Shown in pieces: positions 38,695 to 47,539 of a stretch of 64,000 nucleotides of DNA. The DNA is from Colwellia sp. 12G3 (GTDB taxonomy: Bacteria > Pseudomonadota > Gammaproteobacteria > Enterobacterales > Alteromonadaceae): positions 620,001-684,000 of the forward strand of contig NZ_PJAQ01000068.1 of assembly GCF_002836775.1 (NCBI RefSeq), written 5' to 3'. The notes below the pieces were generated by a model, which was not told the origin of the DNA, searched no databases, and saw only the letters and a list, made by a program, of their open reading frames with translations. Each line of letters starts with the position of its first letter. The stretch's first letter is position 1. Made by a program: the position numbers and the translations under genes.

Positions 38695-40298
38695 GAATTT
38701 GCCTCATTAGACAATGTGGCTAAGCCTGCGTGCTTCTGATAAAAAGTTGTCACTACTAAGCGTTCGTTGTAGGTTAATTTCTGTGTGCCAATAATTGCAC
38801 CATGCTCATCATGTTTAGCAACAATGACGTAATCTTCGTGACCTTTGCCTGCCAATAATACAATATCGCCAGCTTTGGCTTTATTCAGGGTGTGCAATAC
38901 CGCTTGCTCTCTTGCTAAAATGATCGTTATTTGCTCGGCATCTGGATTGGTAAAACCGGCAACAATATCGTTTGCAATCAACTGGGCATCTTCACTACGC
39001 GGGTTATCATTGGTAACGATCAAATAATCGGCATATTTTTCTGCCGCTTGCGCCATCAAAGGTCTTTTACCCTTATCTCGATCGCCGCCACAACCAAAAA
39101 CGACATAAAGCTCTCCAGAGCAATGTTGACGACAAGCTTGCAGTGCTTTTTCCAACGCATCGGGAGTGTGGGCATAATCAACCACAGCAGTTGCCAGGTT
39201 GTCAGCACTGGTTGCTTCCATCCGACCAGCAATAGCACTCACTTGATTCACTAGATTAGGGAGTTCGTTTAATGGTATACCTTGAATAAGCAGTACACTG
39301 ATAGCCGCCAATAAATTATCAATATTAAAATCGCCCAGTAATGGACTAGTAATGTCAATATCGCCTAAATGACTCGATAAAGTAAAAGAGACACCATGGC
39401 TATGACGATTAATAGCTTTCGCGGTAACAAAATGTTCATAGGCATTAATATTGGTATCACGGCCATATAACCAAAGCGGCTGTTGCTCAGGCCAGTTTTC
39501 TAACCATTGTTTTGCTTGTTGGTCATCAAAATTAACTACCGCAACTTGTTTGCTATCAGCAGTGAAAATCTGCTTTTTCGTCTCGCCATAACTTGCCATA
39601 GAACCATGATAATCAAGATGGTCTCGGCTTAAATTGGTAAAAAGTGCTATATCAAATAAATCTGCTTGCACGCGATTTTGTGATAACGCATGAGAAGACA
39701 CTTCCATCGCTACATAGCTAAACTTGCCATGGACAGAGTGCTCATCACTAAAATGGTTAAATAATTGGTGTAACTCGCATGCGCCAGGGGTAGTATTTTC
39801 GATGGGATGTAAATTATCGATACTGCCGGCACCATTAGTACCTATAACAGCACAAGATTTATCGGAAACACTAAGCATTTGAGCTAATAATTGACTGGTG
39901 GTCGTTTTACCATTGGTACCAGTAATGCCCACAAGGGTCATATTATCCTGTGGCGCTTTATAGTAATTTTTTGTTAAGGTAAATAAATGCTGATTAAGTT
40001 GATAAAACTTAACAATCACGACGTCCTTTTCCGTTGACGACAAAACAACATCACCATGTTCAGTACTATTTTCACACTCAGCAAGTACCAACTTAGCACC
40101 TTGTTTTATTGCCTGTTCAATGTATTGGCGACCATCTTGATCGTGGCCAATAATAGCGCAGAAAATATCACCTTCAACAATGGCTCGACTATCGTTGTGA
40201 ATATCACCATATAACCCAATAAAGTCATTTGGATTTGGTAACGTAATTGAGAACTGAGTTAAACAACTGATGATATTTTGGCTAGCAGGTTTAGGCAT
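38691..40298 (-). CDS. murE: UDP-MurNAc-dipeptide--meso-diaminopimelate ligase
   Basis: Adds the third residue of the stem. ATP loop GITGTNGKTTTSQLLAQ, DYAHTPDALEKAL, and NDNPRSED, whose DNPR motif marks specificity for meso-diaminopimelate rather than lysine. 535 residues (E. coli 495), with loop insertions in the N-terminal domain. Overlaps ftsI by 8 bases. Confidence 0.96.
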   Translation of the reverse strand: MPKPASQNIISCLTQFSITLPNPNDFIGLYGDIHNDSRAIVEGDIFCAIIGHDQDGRQYIEQAIKQGAKLVLAECENSTEHGDVVLSSTEKDVVIVKFYQLNQHLFTLTKNYYKAPQDNMTLVGITGTNGKTTTSQLLAQMLSVSDKSCAVIGTNGAGSIDNLHPIENTTPGACELHQLFNHFSDEHSVHGKFSYVAMEVSSHALSQNRVQADLFDIALFTNLSRDHLDYHGSMASYGETKKQIFTADSKQVAVVNFDDQQAKQWLENWPEQQPLWLYGRDTNINAYEHFVTAKAINRHSHGVSFTLSSHLGDIDITSPLLGDFNIDNLLAAISVLLIQGIPLNELPNLVNQVSAIAGRMEATSADNLATAVVDYAHTPDALEKALQACRQHCSGELYVVFGCGGDRDKGKRPLMAQAAEKYADYLIVTNDNPRSEDAQLIANDIVAGFTNPDAEQITIILAREQAVLHTLNKAKAGDIVLLAGKGHEDYVIVAKHDEHGAIIGTQKLTYNERLVVTTFYQKHAGLATLSNEANS

Positions 40299-42069
40299 TA
40301 TGCTCTCCTACTAAAGCTATTGTCTGCTCTGGATGCGTGAGCTTAATGTGCTTACTCGCTGTTCGTGATTTTTGAGCATCAGGGGCAACATTAAGCACAC
40401 GTAAAGCACCTTTCATTACCCGTGAAAATACCGGTGCGGCGACTTCGCCACCATGATAAAGGTCACCACTGGGTTCGTTAATGACTACAACGACAACTAT
40501 TTCAGGGTTAGAAATGGGGGCAATACCGGCAAATAAAGCGACATAATCATTACCATAACCACCCGCAACGGCTTTAATTGAAGTGCCTGTTTTACCACCG
40601 ACACGATAGCCATCAACTTTAGCTTTTGGTACATGTTCATCGACCACAGCTTCGAGCATATGAGTAATAGCGAGACTATTCTTAGCAGAGAAAATTCTTT
40701 CCTGATCTCCTGGAGCAGTCGTTTTATCGCTATTTTTAACAATCGTTAATCTACGTTTTATGCCGCCATTGCCAAGCGCCATATAAAAGCGTGTTAATTG
40801 TGCGGGGGTTATGGCAAGTCCAGCGCCCCAAGAGAGTGTTGCTAATTCAAATTGTGACCAACGACTTCTATCATGCATCATGCCTGCGCTTTCACCGACT
40901 AGGTTAGTACCTGTGTCATCGGCAAAGCCAGCATCAAAAAACTTAGTTAACAGATAATCTTTTGGCACAGACAGCGCCAACTTAGTTGTGCCCATGTTTG
41001 ATGAGGTGACCAATATTTCTTCAACAGATAATTTGCCACGATTAATCGGATCACTGACTCGGCGTCCGCCTAAACGCATCCATCCTGGGCTGGTATTTAT
41101 AATCGAATTAGCTTTAGCTGAACCAAACTCTAACGCGGTTAACGCGGTGAGTGGCTTCATAGTAGAACCCGGCTCGTAAATATCAGTAATAGCACGATTT
41201 CTAAAGCGATGAATTGCGGTATTACGGCGATTATTTGGGTTATACGATGGGCTATTGGTCATTGCCAATATCTCACCCGTATGAATATTTGCCACCACTA
41301 CCGTGCCAGAAGTCGCTTTAAATGCCTGTACCGCACCTTTTAGCTCTTTATAGGCAATGGCTTGAATACGTTGATCAATACTTAAGGTAATATCTTGTGC
41401 TTGCTCTGGCTCTTCAACTGAAATTATTTCAATTTTTCGCCCTTTGGCATCTTTTCTAAAACGTTTCGCACCACCCGTACCTGTGAGTAATTCATCGTAC
41501 ATACGCTCGATGCCTTCAATGCCTTTATCATCAACATTGGTAAAACCAATCAGGTGAGCACTAATTTCACCGGTAGGATAAAAACGCTTTGATTCTTTAC
41601 GTAAATGTATCCCCGGGATTTTTAATTCTTTGATGTAATTTGCCATGGCTGGCGAAATTTTACGCTCTAGATAAATAAAACGTTTACTCGGACTTTTAAC
41701 CACTCGAGCAATCAATTTATTGATATCTTGATCAAGCACATCCGCAAGGGCTTGCCAATGCTTTGTCATAGCGAGGGCATTATTGTCCATGATAATCTTA
41801 GGATCTGCCCACACCGTTTCAACCGGTACACTAATGGCAAGTTCTGCGCCGTTTCGATCAACAATAGAACCGCGTTGAACCGTATTAGCAGCAACGCGCA
41901 AAGAACGTAAGTCGCCTTGTTTCTTTAGCATTTCTGGTTCAATGATTTGTATGTAGGCCGTTCGTGCCATCAAACTGAGGTAAATAAGAGCAACAACAGC
42001 CAGCACTAAATAATAACGCCATGGAGCGGTATTTAGTGGATTGTTGTTTTTGGCTGCTTTTTTCTTCAC
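40291..42069 (-). CDS. ftsI: FtsI (PBP3), septal peptidoglycan transpeptidase
   Basis: Class B penicillin-binding protein. One N-terminal membrane helix (YYLVLAVVALIYLSLMA), pedestal domain starting RGSIVDRNGAELAIS, and the transpeptidase motifs EPGSTMKPL (catalytic Ser), TSSNMG (SxN) and GGKTGTS (KTG). 592 residues. Partner of FtsW from the same cluster. Confidence 0.97.
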   Translation of the reverse strand: MKKKAAKNNNPLNTAPWRYYLVLAVVALIYLSLMARTAYIQIIEPEMLKKQGDLRSLRVAANTVQRGSIVDRNGAELAISVPVETVWADPKIIMDNNALAMTKHWQALADVLDQDINKLIARVVKSPSKRFIYLERKISPAMANYIKELKIPGIHLRKESKRFYPTGEISAHLIGFTNVDDKGIEGIERMYDELLTGTGGAKRFRKDAKGRKIEIISVEEPEQAQDITLSIDQRIQAIAYKELKGAVQAFKATSGTVVVANIHTGEILAMTNSPSYNPNNRRNTAIHRFRNRAITDIYEPGSTMKPLTALTALEFGSAKANSIINTSPGWMRLGGRRVSDPINRGKLSVEEILVTSSNMGTTKLALSVPKDYLLTKFFDAGFADDTGTNLVGESAGMMHDRSRWSQFELATLSWGAGLAITPAQLTRFYMALGNGGIKRRLTIVKNSDKTTAPGDQERIFSAKNSLAITHMLEAVVDEHVPKAKVDGYRVGGKTGTSIKAVAGGYGNDYVALFAGIAPISNPEIVVVVVINEPSGDLYHGGEVAAPVFSRVMKGALRVLNVAPDAQKSRTASKHIKLTHPEQTIALVGEHNA

Positions 42070-42128
42070 ACCGCTCTCATTTATATTATTTTTTACGCTT
42101 GTCTGACGAATATCCGACTAAAGCTGTT

Positions 42129-42437
42129 TTATTTCAAAGTAACAATCACTTCAGAATTTCCATTCGGGCGTTTCATATTCAATAATTTTGTTGCTTTACT
42201 CTCAATTGCACTGTGCTCGGCCAAACTACTTTGTTCTAATAATAAGTTGCGCCACTCAATATTTAATTCATCTTTTTTTGACAGTAAGACTTCTAGTTCA
42301 CTGGTTGTTTGTCGGTTGACATGACTATAATAAATCACAGAAAACGCCGACATTACGACAAACAACAATAAAATATAGGTAACGCTATAACGGACAATAT
42401 CTTGCCAAATATCAAAAACTAAGGCACGAGCAGCCAT
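42129..42437 (-). CDS. ftsL: FtsL, bitopic divisome protein
   Basis: Short bitopic protein of the FtsQLB complex. One membrane helix (VTYILLLFVVMSAFSVIYYS) followed by a coiled coil (TTSELEVLLSKKDELNIEWRN in outline) and the typical AIESKATKLLNMKRP region. 102 residues; sequence conservation of this family is low, so position between rsmH and ftsI is an important part of the assignment. Confidence 0.92.
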   Translation of the reverse strand: MAARALVFDIWQDIVRYSVTYILLLFVVMSAFSVIYYSHVNRQTTSELEVLLSKKDELNIEWRNLLLEQSSLAEHSAIESKATKLLNMKRPNGNSEVIVTLK

Positions 42438-42439
42438 AA

Positions 42440-43390
42440 CTAATCGATGTTTCTTGCTAAACGTTCTGCTACACGTAATACCGAACTACGCGAGCGTACA
42501 TTTTCCTCAACTTCCGTTTGGCTTGGCTTTAATCTACGGCCAACTAAAGCAAATTTCTTACCTTTATTTAATTCTTCTTCACTAATAGGCAAGCCTCGTG
42601 GAACTTTTTTACCTTGTGAGTGCTTTTTCATAAACTGTTTAACCAAACGGTCTTCAAGTGAATGAAAGCTAATAACAACAAGACGTCCGCCTTCGGCTAA
42701 CACATCAAGCGAAGCAACAAGCGCTTTTTCAATTTGGTCCAACTCACTATTGATATACATACGAATAGCTTGAAAGCTCCGTGTCGCTGGGTGCTTTTTT
42801 ATTTCCCGTTGAGGGGCAGTGGTTTTGATAAGCTTTGCTAATTGACTTGTTCTAGTTAATGGTGATTCTTCTCGCGTATCTACAATCGCATTGGCAATTC
42901 GCCAAGCATGCTTCTCTTCACCAAAAGTACGTAATACCCAGGTAATATCTTCAACATCGGCAACAGCTAACCATTCTGCAGCTGTTTGACCCTTGCTGGT
43001 ATCCATACGCATATCAAGTGGGCCATCTTTCATAAAACTAAAACCACGTTCAGCTTCATCTAGTTGCGGAGAAGAGACGCCAAGATCAAGCAATATACCG
43101 TCAACCTTACCGGTTAACTGGTGCTTTTCTGCAATTTCAGCTAGAGAGGCAAAGCCTTCATGTTCAATCAAAAAACGCGGATCATCTTTGAATTTTTCAG
43201 CAGCCACTATTGCTGTTGGATCACGGTCAATGGCAATTAAACGTCCATTAGGTGATAACTTAGAGAGAATTAATGACGAGTGTCCACCTCGACCGAAAGT
43301 ACAATCGATAAAGCAACCGTCACCGGTTATAGCTAAGCCATCAACGGCTTCATTGAGCAGCACTGAGATATGAGAAGTGTCTAATTCCAT
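42440..43390 (-). CDS. rsmH: RsmH, 16S rRNA m4C1402 methyltransferase
   Basis: N4-methylates C1402 of 16S r[17 protein letters not shown] start ([12 protein letters not shown]), SAM site [61 protein letters not shown] choose ATG 43390, giving 316 residues (E. coli 313); a TTG at 43450 would add 20 unlikely residues. Second gene of the dcw cluster. Confidence 0.95.
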   Translation of the reverse strand: MELDTSHISVLLNEAVDGLAITGDGCFIDCTFGRGGHSSLILSKLSPNGRLIAIDRDPTAIVAAEKFKDDPRFLIEHEGFASLAEIAEKHQLTGKVDGILLDLGVSSPQLDEAERGFSFMKDGPLDMRMDTSKGQTAAEWLAVADVEDITWVLRTFGEEKHAWRIANAIVDTREESPLTRTSQLAKLIKTTAPQREIKKHPATRSFQAIRMYINSELDQIEKALVASLDVLAEGGRLVVISFHSLEDRLVKQFMKKHSQGKKVPRGLPISEEELNKGKKFALVGRRLKPSQTEVEENVRSRSSVLRVAERLARNID

Positions 43391-43462
43391 GTTATTATTT
43401 TTATAACCTTTGTTCGCGAAAGTGTTAACGCATTTATTTTTATAAATCAACGACGGTAAAGA

Positions 43463-43921
43463 CTAAAGAGATAAGTCTAGTAAGCGTTCTGTCAATTCAA
43501 TTTCACCCGATTGTATTTTGCTAATGCCTTGTTGCATTTGCGCTTGCCATGCTGTGTCATGCCAAATTTCAAATTTTTTCAATTGGCCAACAAGCATGAC
43601 ATTTTTTCCTAAACTGGCATGTTGTCTTAAAGGCCCATTTATTAATAATCGACCATTTTTATCCATCTCGCAGTCACTAGCATTACCTAAAATAACTTGC
43701 TGCAATAAACGCTCTTGTGGGTTCATGCTTGATAAATTACACAGTTTTAGTTCAATTTCTTCCCATTCGGGCAGCGGATAAAGTAATAAGCACGGATGTT
43801 GAATATCAACCGTACAGACCATTTTTCCTTGGCAATCAGCAAATAGCTCTTCACGATACTTAGTTGGTATCGTGATCCTATTTTTGCTGTCAAGCGTGAT
43901 TGCGCTAGTGCCTCTAAACAT
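43463..43921 (-). CDS. mraZ: MraZ, transcriptional regulator of the dcw cluster
   Basis: AbrB-fold DNA-binding protein forming a ring, that represses its own operon. Two SpoVT-AbrB repeats: DSKNRITIPTKYREEL near the N-terminus and EMDKNGRLLINGPLRQHASLGK in the second half. 152 residues. First gene of the cluster; GTGGA repeats 65-89 bases upstream of the start match its expected operator layout. Confidence 0.96.
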   Translation of the reverse strand: MFRGTSAITLDSKNRITIPTKYREELFADCQGKMVCTVDIQHPCLLLYPLPEWEEIELKLCNLSSMNPQERLLQQVILGNASDCEMDKNGRLLINGPLRQHASLGKNVMLVGQLKKFEIWHDTAWQAQMQQGISKIQSGEIELTERLLDLSL

Positions 43922-43985
43922 ATTGGTTGTTACTTCACTCTTTTAAACGATAAATAAACAAGTGTTCGATAATGTGATTGTAAGA

Positions 43986-44010
43986 TCCACATTTATCCAC
44001 TTTTTTCCAC
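43986..44010 (-). promoter_or_regulatory. MraZ operator: three GTGGA direct repeats, 10-bp period
   Basis: On the minus strand the sequence reads GTGGA-N5-GTGGA-N5-GTGGA upstream of mraZ. E. coli MraZ binds TGGGA direct repeats separated by 5 bases in the same place. Period and position are seen; binding is inferred. Confidence 0.75.
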
Positions 44011-44229
44011 ATTGCTACAGTTTAGTGAAAAAAGCAACGTTCTGTCAAGTGAGTAAAACGAAAAATGAAGGTCTATACACTGGCTATAACACCAGTAAAA
44101 TTAAGGCTTGTGAGGAAGTGGATGAAATTGTGGACTTTTGTGGCAAGTAATCCCAAAAAAGGACTAAAAAATAATTATTTTAACTGAAATGGTGTCTATT
44201 ATTAGCGACAGGGGTGATAAAGGAGGTGT

Positions 44230-44271
44230 GTTAGGGGGCGTTTTTCCCAGAAAGAAAAATCGGCCCCTAAC
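44230..44271. other. Stem-loop GTTAGGGG / CCCCTAAC
   Basis: Outer stem GTTAGGGG / CCCCTAAC, extended inward by TTTTTC / GAAAAA with small bulges. No T-run on either side, so probably an RNA 3' structure or protein site rather than a simple terminator. Confidence 0.5.
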
Positions 44272-44274
44272 AGA

Positions 44275-44300
44275 AGTTATTTTAAACGTTTAAAATAACT
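44275..44300. repeat. 26-bp perfect palindrome across the acyl-CoA dehydrogenase stop codon
   Basis: Arms AGTTATTTTAAAC and GTTTAAAATAACT pair over the full length with no loop. The minus-strand stop codon (44290-44292) is inside it. It may end the transcript together with 44230-44271 or be a protein-binding site. Confidence 0.7.
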
Positions 44301-46098
44301 CATCATCAATAGCAAACAAGCAATCACTGCCTGATTTTGCTGAGGCAATTAACGAAAGTCGACGTGGTAATAATCGCGTAAAGAAGTAACGAGCCGTATG
44401 CACTTTACTTTGATAAAAATCCTCACCGCTTTCACCATTACTGTGTTGCTGGGACAAAGAAACCTGTGCCATTTTCGCCCAAACAAATGCCATTGCCGTA
44501 TAACCGAACACATGCAGATAGTCATTTGCTGATGCGCCTAACTCATTTATCTCATTTTGTGACTTAGCTAATAAATCAGTGGTTAAGTCGGTTAAATCAG
44601 TTAACGCTTCAGCTAACGGGGTAATAAATTCATTCATCGCTTGATCATGTGTATTACTTTCGATGAAAGTATGCACTTCATCAGTAAACACTTTTAACAT
44701 AGCGCCTTTTGAACCCGCTACTTTTCGCATTAATAGGTCCATCGCTTGAATACCATTGGTGCCTTCATAAATTTGGGTAATTCGAGCATCTCGCACTAAT
44801 TGTTCTTGACCCCATTCACGAATATAACCATGACCACCAAAAACTTGTTGACCAGTAACCGTATTTTCAAAGCCTAAATCGGTAAAAAATGCTTTAGCAA
44901 CAGGTGTCATTAATGCCGCTAAGGTTTCACCTTTAGCTTGCTCTTCACCGGTGCCATAAGTAGCGTAATCAAGTTGCATAGCAATATAACTAGAAAGTGC
45001 GCGTGAACCTTCATTCAATGCTTTCATATTTAACAGCATGCGACGAACATCACCATGTACCATGATAGAATCGGCTTCTTGTGTAGGGTTTTTAACACCA
45101 TTGGTTTTACTATCAAGTGCTCGACCTTGTAATCTGTCTTTCGCATACTCTAAGGCATTTTGATAAGAGCGTACTGCCGCACTTAAACCTTGAATACCTA
45201 CACCAATACGTTCGAAGTTCATCATAGTGAACATACAGGCTAAGCCTTTATTTAACTCACCAATTAAGAAACCTTTTGACTCATCAAAATTCATTACACA
45301 GGTTGCCGATGCATGAATCCCCATTTTATGTTCTATAGAGCCACAACTAACATTGTTACGCTCACCCAGTGTTTCATCATCATTAACATTAAATTTAGGC
45401 ACTAAAAACAAAGAAATACCACGAGGGCCTGCCGGCGCATCAGGTAATTTAGCTAAGACTAAATGAACTATGTTTTCAGTAAGATCATGCTCACCACCCG
45501 TGATAAATATTTTATTACCGGTAATATTATAACTACCATCCTCTTGTGGGATAGCTTTGGTGCGAATAAGACCAAGGTCAGTACCCGAATGTGATTCAGT
45601 TAAGCACATAGATGCAGACCAATCACCTGCATACATACGCGTTAAATAGCGCTGTTTTAATTCTTCACTACCATGCTTTGCTAATGATAGCGCAGCACCT
45701 GCGGTAAGCACAGGATAAAGCGCAAAAGATATATCGGCGCTACATAACATTTCTTCATGCATCGCAGTTAACATTTTTGGCATACCCATGCCGCCATACT
45801 TAACATCACCGCCAAGAGCAGTCCAGCCTCCTTCAGCATAAGTATTAAATGCTTCTTTATAACCAGGAGCAGTGGTAACGACACCGTCTTTAAAACTCAC
45901 ACCAATTTCATCACCTTGACGAGAAATAGGCGCAAGTTCTTGTTCGGCAATTTTGGCACACTCTTGCAAAATAGCTTGAGCAGTGTCTCTATCGACTTGC
46001 TCAGCTAATTTAGGTAATTGCTGCCACATCTTATCGGCATTAAACACCTGATATAGCAAAAAATTCATATCAGTTAATGGCGCTCTATATTCAGCCAT
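44290..46098 (-). CDS. Acyl-CoA dehydrogenase, long (about 600-residue) form with C-terminal domain
   Basis: FAD enzyme for the first step of fatty-acid beta-oxidation. Order: N-terminal helical domain from MAEYRAPLTDMNFLLYQV, FAD/substrate part MCLTESHSGTDLGLIRTKA and GNKIFITGGEHD, then GVGIQGLSAAVRSYQNALEYAKDRLQGR, and the C-terminal IYEGTNGIQAMDLL. An additional C-terminal domain brings it to 602 residues. The ATG at 46098 has a perfect AAGGAGG ribosome site, so upstream in-frame codons are not used. A PsrA-like box lies about 60 bases upstream. Monocistronic. Confidence 0.92.
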   Translation of the reverse strand: MAEYRAPLTDMNFLLYQVFNADKMWQQLPKLAEQVDRDTAQAILQECAKIAEQELAPISRQGDEIGVSFKDGVVTTAPGYKEAFNTYAEGGWTALGGDVKYGGMGMPKMLTAMHEEMLCSADISFALYPVLTAGAALSLAKHGSEELKQRYLTRMYAGDWSASMCLTESHSGTDLGLIRTKAIPQEDGSYNITGNKIFITGGEHDLTENIVHLVLAKLPDAPAGPRGISLFLVPKFNVNDDETLGERNNVSCGSIEHKMGIHASATCVMNFDESKGFLIGELNKGLACMFTMMNFERIGVGIQGLSAAVRSYQNALEYAKDRLQGRALDSKTNGVKNPTQEADSIMVHGDVRRMLLNMKALNEGSRALSSYIAMQLDYATYGTGEEQAKGETLAALMTPVAKAFFTDLGFENTVTGQQVFGGHGYIREWGQEQLVRDARITQIYEGTNGIQAMDLLMRKVAGSKGAMLKVFTDEVHTFIESNTHDQAMNEFITPLAEALTDLTDLTTDLLAKSQNEINELGASANDYLHVFGYTAMAFVWAKMAQVSLSQQHSNGESGEDFYQSKVHTARYFFTRLLPRRLSLIASAKSGSDCLFAIDDELF

Positions 46099-46158
46099 GA
46101 TGACCTCCTTTTTGAAGTTTGGATTACGTTTGGAATACCGTGTGGCAAACACACAATT

Positions 46159-46172
46159 AAAACACTTGTTTG
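46159..46172 (-). promoter_or_regulatory. PsrA-like operator upstream of the acyl-CoA dehydrogenase
   Basis: AAAAC-ACTT-GTTTG, i.e. the half-sites AAAC and GTTT separated by 4 bases, the arrangement recognised by PsrA, the fatty-acid-degradation repressor of many marine gammaproteobacteria. Confidence 0.5.
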
Positions 46173-46432
46173 AATATAGTATAAATGATGGCAATGTAAC
46201 AGCGCTATTCATCAATAGCCCAATATTTTTTACTTGGTGGAGAGCTTATTCGCCTAAATCATTGGATTTTCTCGCTAGAACGATGCTAGTGTTTTGCTAT
46301 TCTATGCAAAACTAAGTTAATGTGTTCTTTAGGGTTTATACTACTATTATCCGTATAAACTTTGTTTGGACTAAGCAAATTGGCAAGATGTGTCTGACAG
46401 AGCGTAGACTTTATGAAAACTAATCATAGGGA

Positions 46433-46446
46433 TAGTAACGTTACTA
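46433..46446. promoter_or_regulatory. 14-bp palindrome TAGTAACGTTACTA
   Basis: Perfect palindrome 26 bases upstream of the GTG start of the transglutaminase-like gene. Candidate operator; the cognate regulator is not recognised. Confidence 0.35.
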
Positions 46447-46472
46447 ACACCTATACTAACGAGTAAAAATAC

Positions 46473-47480
46473 GTGACCTCTGACTTACCTTATTCATTGC
46501 TTAAAAAATATCAACTCCCTCTTGGGTTAGTTGCCTTTTTATTATTGTTTCTTGCTAAAGCACAGGCGCAGCAATTAAGTTTTAGTAAAACACAAGTAGA
46601 GCAAGGCTATAGCTTTCAATACCAATGGCTCGACCATACCAAGACTGAGCAAGCGATAAGCTTTACCTTAAATAATGAAGGCCTATTTGAACGCTTTAGA
46701 AATTTTAAAACCTACCAAAATAGTTATGCACAAAAAACAATCCTCCGGCGTATTAAGAAAAAAATGCAGCGAAATCCTATCCCCGGTGTGCAAATATTTT
46801 ATCGACAACAACATGATAATTTTTTAATTGAAGCCAAAGGCTTAAATAAAGAAAAGGTAGAAAAAGCTTACCAAGCGTTAACTAGGCTTGAGAGTGAGGT
46901 TACGCAAACGTATCTTGAGGAAACTTACTATCAAGCTTTTACCAATCATGAACAGATAAACGGTATTAAAGTAGATCATGTCAGTATTGCGAATAATTCG
47001 GTTGCTGATTTAAAGACGTTAAAACCTTTAATTTTAGACCATGTCTCTATACAGAATATTAGGAAGGTCACCAATTATGTATTGAGCTTTGTACAAAGCA
47101 TTCCTTATAGCACCTTAGAATCTCGCATTACCTCTTCCGGTGCAGGTTTTAATCCGCCACTACAAGTATTGTGGGAAAACCAAGGCGATTGTGATAGTAA
47201 GATGACGTTAACAGCGGCTTTATTACGGGCTTTAATGCCACGCATTGATATGGCGTTAATTTATATTGATGGCCATGCTTTTATTGGTATCGATATTCCA
47301 GGGGAACCAGGCGAAATAAGCATTGAGCATAATGACGTGACATATTTATTAGCTGAGCCTACAGGACCAGCATTGCTGCCTTTAGGTACACTCGCGCCAG
47401 AATCAGAGCTAGCAATTAATCAAGGGCACTATATTGCCCAAGATTATCACGAAATTTCATCTGAACAGCAGACAGAATAA
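46473..47480 (+). CDS. Exported transglutaminase-like (papain-fold) protein
   Basis: Predicted secreted or periplasmic protein with an N-terminal signal sequence (LPLGLVAFLLLFLAKAQAQ). The C-terminal half has the catalytic triad of the transglutaminase-like fold: Cys in ENQGDCDSKMTL, His in YIDGHAFIGID and an acidic position in LLAEPTGP. The middle is basic and helical (RRIKKKMQRNPIPGVQIFYR). Start codon GTG. 335 residues. Such proteins are cysteine peptidases or amidases; the substrate is unknown. Monocistronic, between divergent and convergent neighbours. Confidence 0.75.
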   Translation: MTSDLPYSLLKKYQLPLGLVAFLLLFLAKAQAQQLSFSKTQVEQGYSFQYQWLDHTKTEQAISFTLNNEGLFERFRNFKTYQNSYAQKTILRRIKKKMQRNPIPGVQIFYRQQHDNFLIEAKGLNKEKVEKAYQALTRLESEVTQTYLEETYYQAFTNHEQINGIKVDHVSIANNSVADLKTLKPLILDHVSIQNIRKVTNYVLSFVQSIPYSTLESRITSSGAGFNPPLQVLWENQGDCDSKMTLTAALLRALMPRIDMALIYIDGHAFIGIDIPGEPGEISIEHNDVTYLLAEPTGPALLPLGTLAPESELAINQGHYIAQDYHEISSEQQTE

Positions 47481-47539
47481 GCATTAAAAAGTAAGCTAGA
47501 GCTCCTTTAGTACACCTTATTGCCGTTAGGAATTAGACG

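Larger units (their letters stand above)
43922..44289. other. mraZ promoter region and acyl-CoA dehydrogenase 3' end
   Basis: 368 bp without a gene. It contains the MraZ operator repeats (43986-44010), a stem-loop (44230-44271), and the start of a 26-bp perfect palindrome (44275-44300) that overlaps the stop codon of the acyl-CoA dehydrogenase. A short frame on the plus strand (43962-44150) looks accidental. Confidence 0.7.
46099..46472. other. Divergent promoter region, acyl-CoA dehydrogenase / transglutaminase-like gene
   Basis: 374 bp. Contains the PsrA-like box (46159-46172) on the side of the dehydrogenase gene and a 14-bp palindrome (46433-46446) on the other side. A plus-strand frame here (46097-46315) is not supported. 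Confidence 0.6.

Noticed and set aside
43962..44150. 62-codon plus-strand frame over the mraZ operator
   Set aside because: It reads through the operator repeats and has no ribosome site or similarity.
46097..46315. 72-codon plus-strand frame upstream of the acyl-CoA dehydrogenase
   Set aside because: Covers the ribosome site, PsrA-like box and promoter region; no features.
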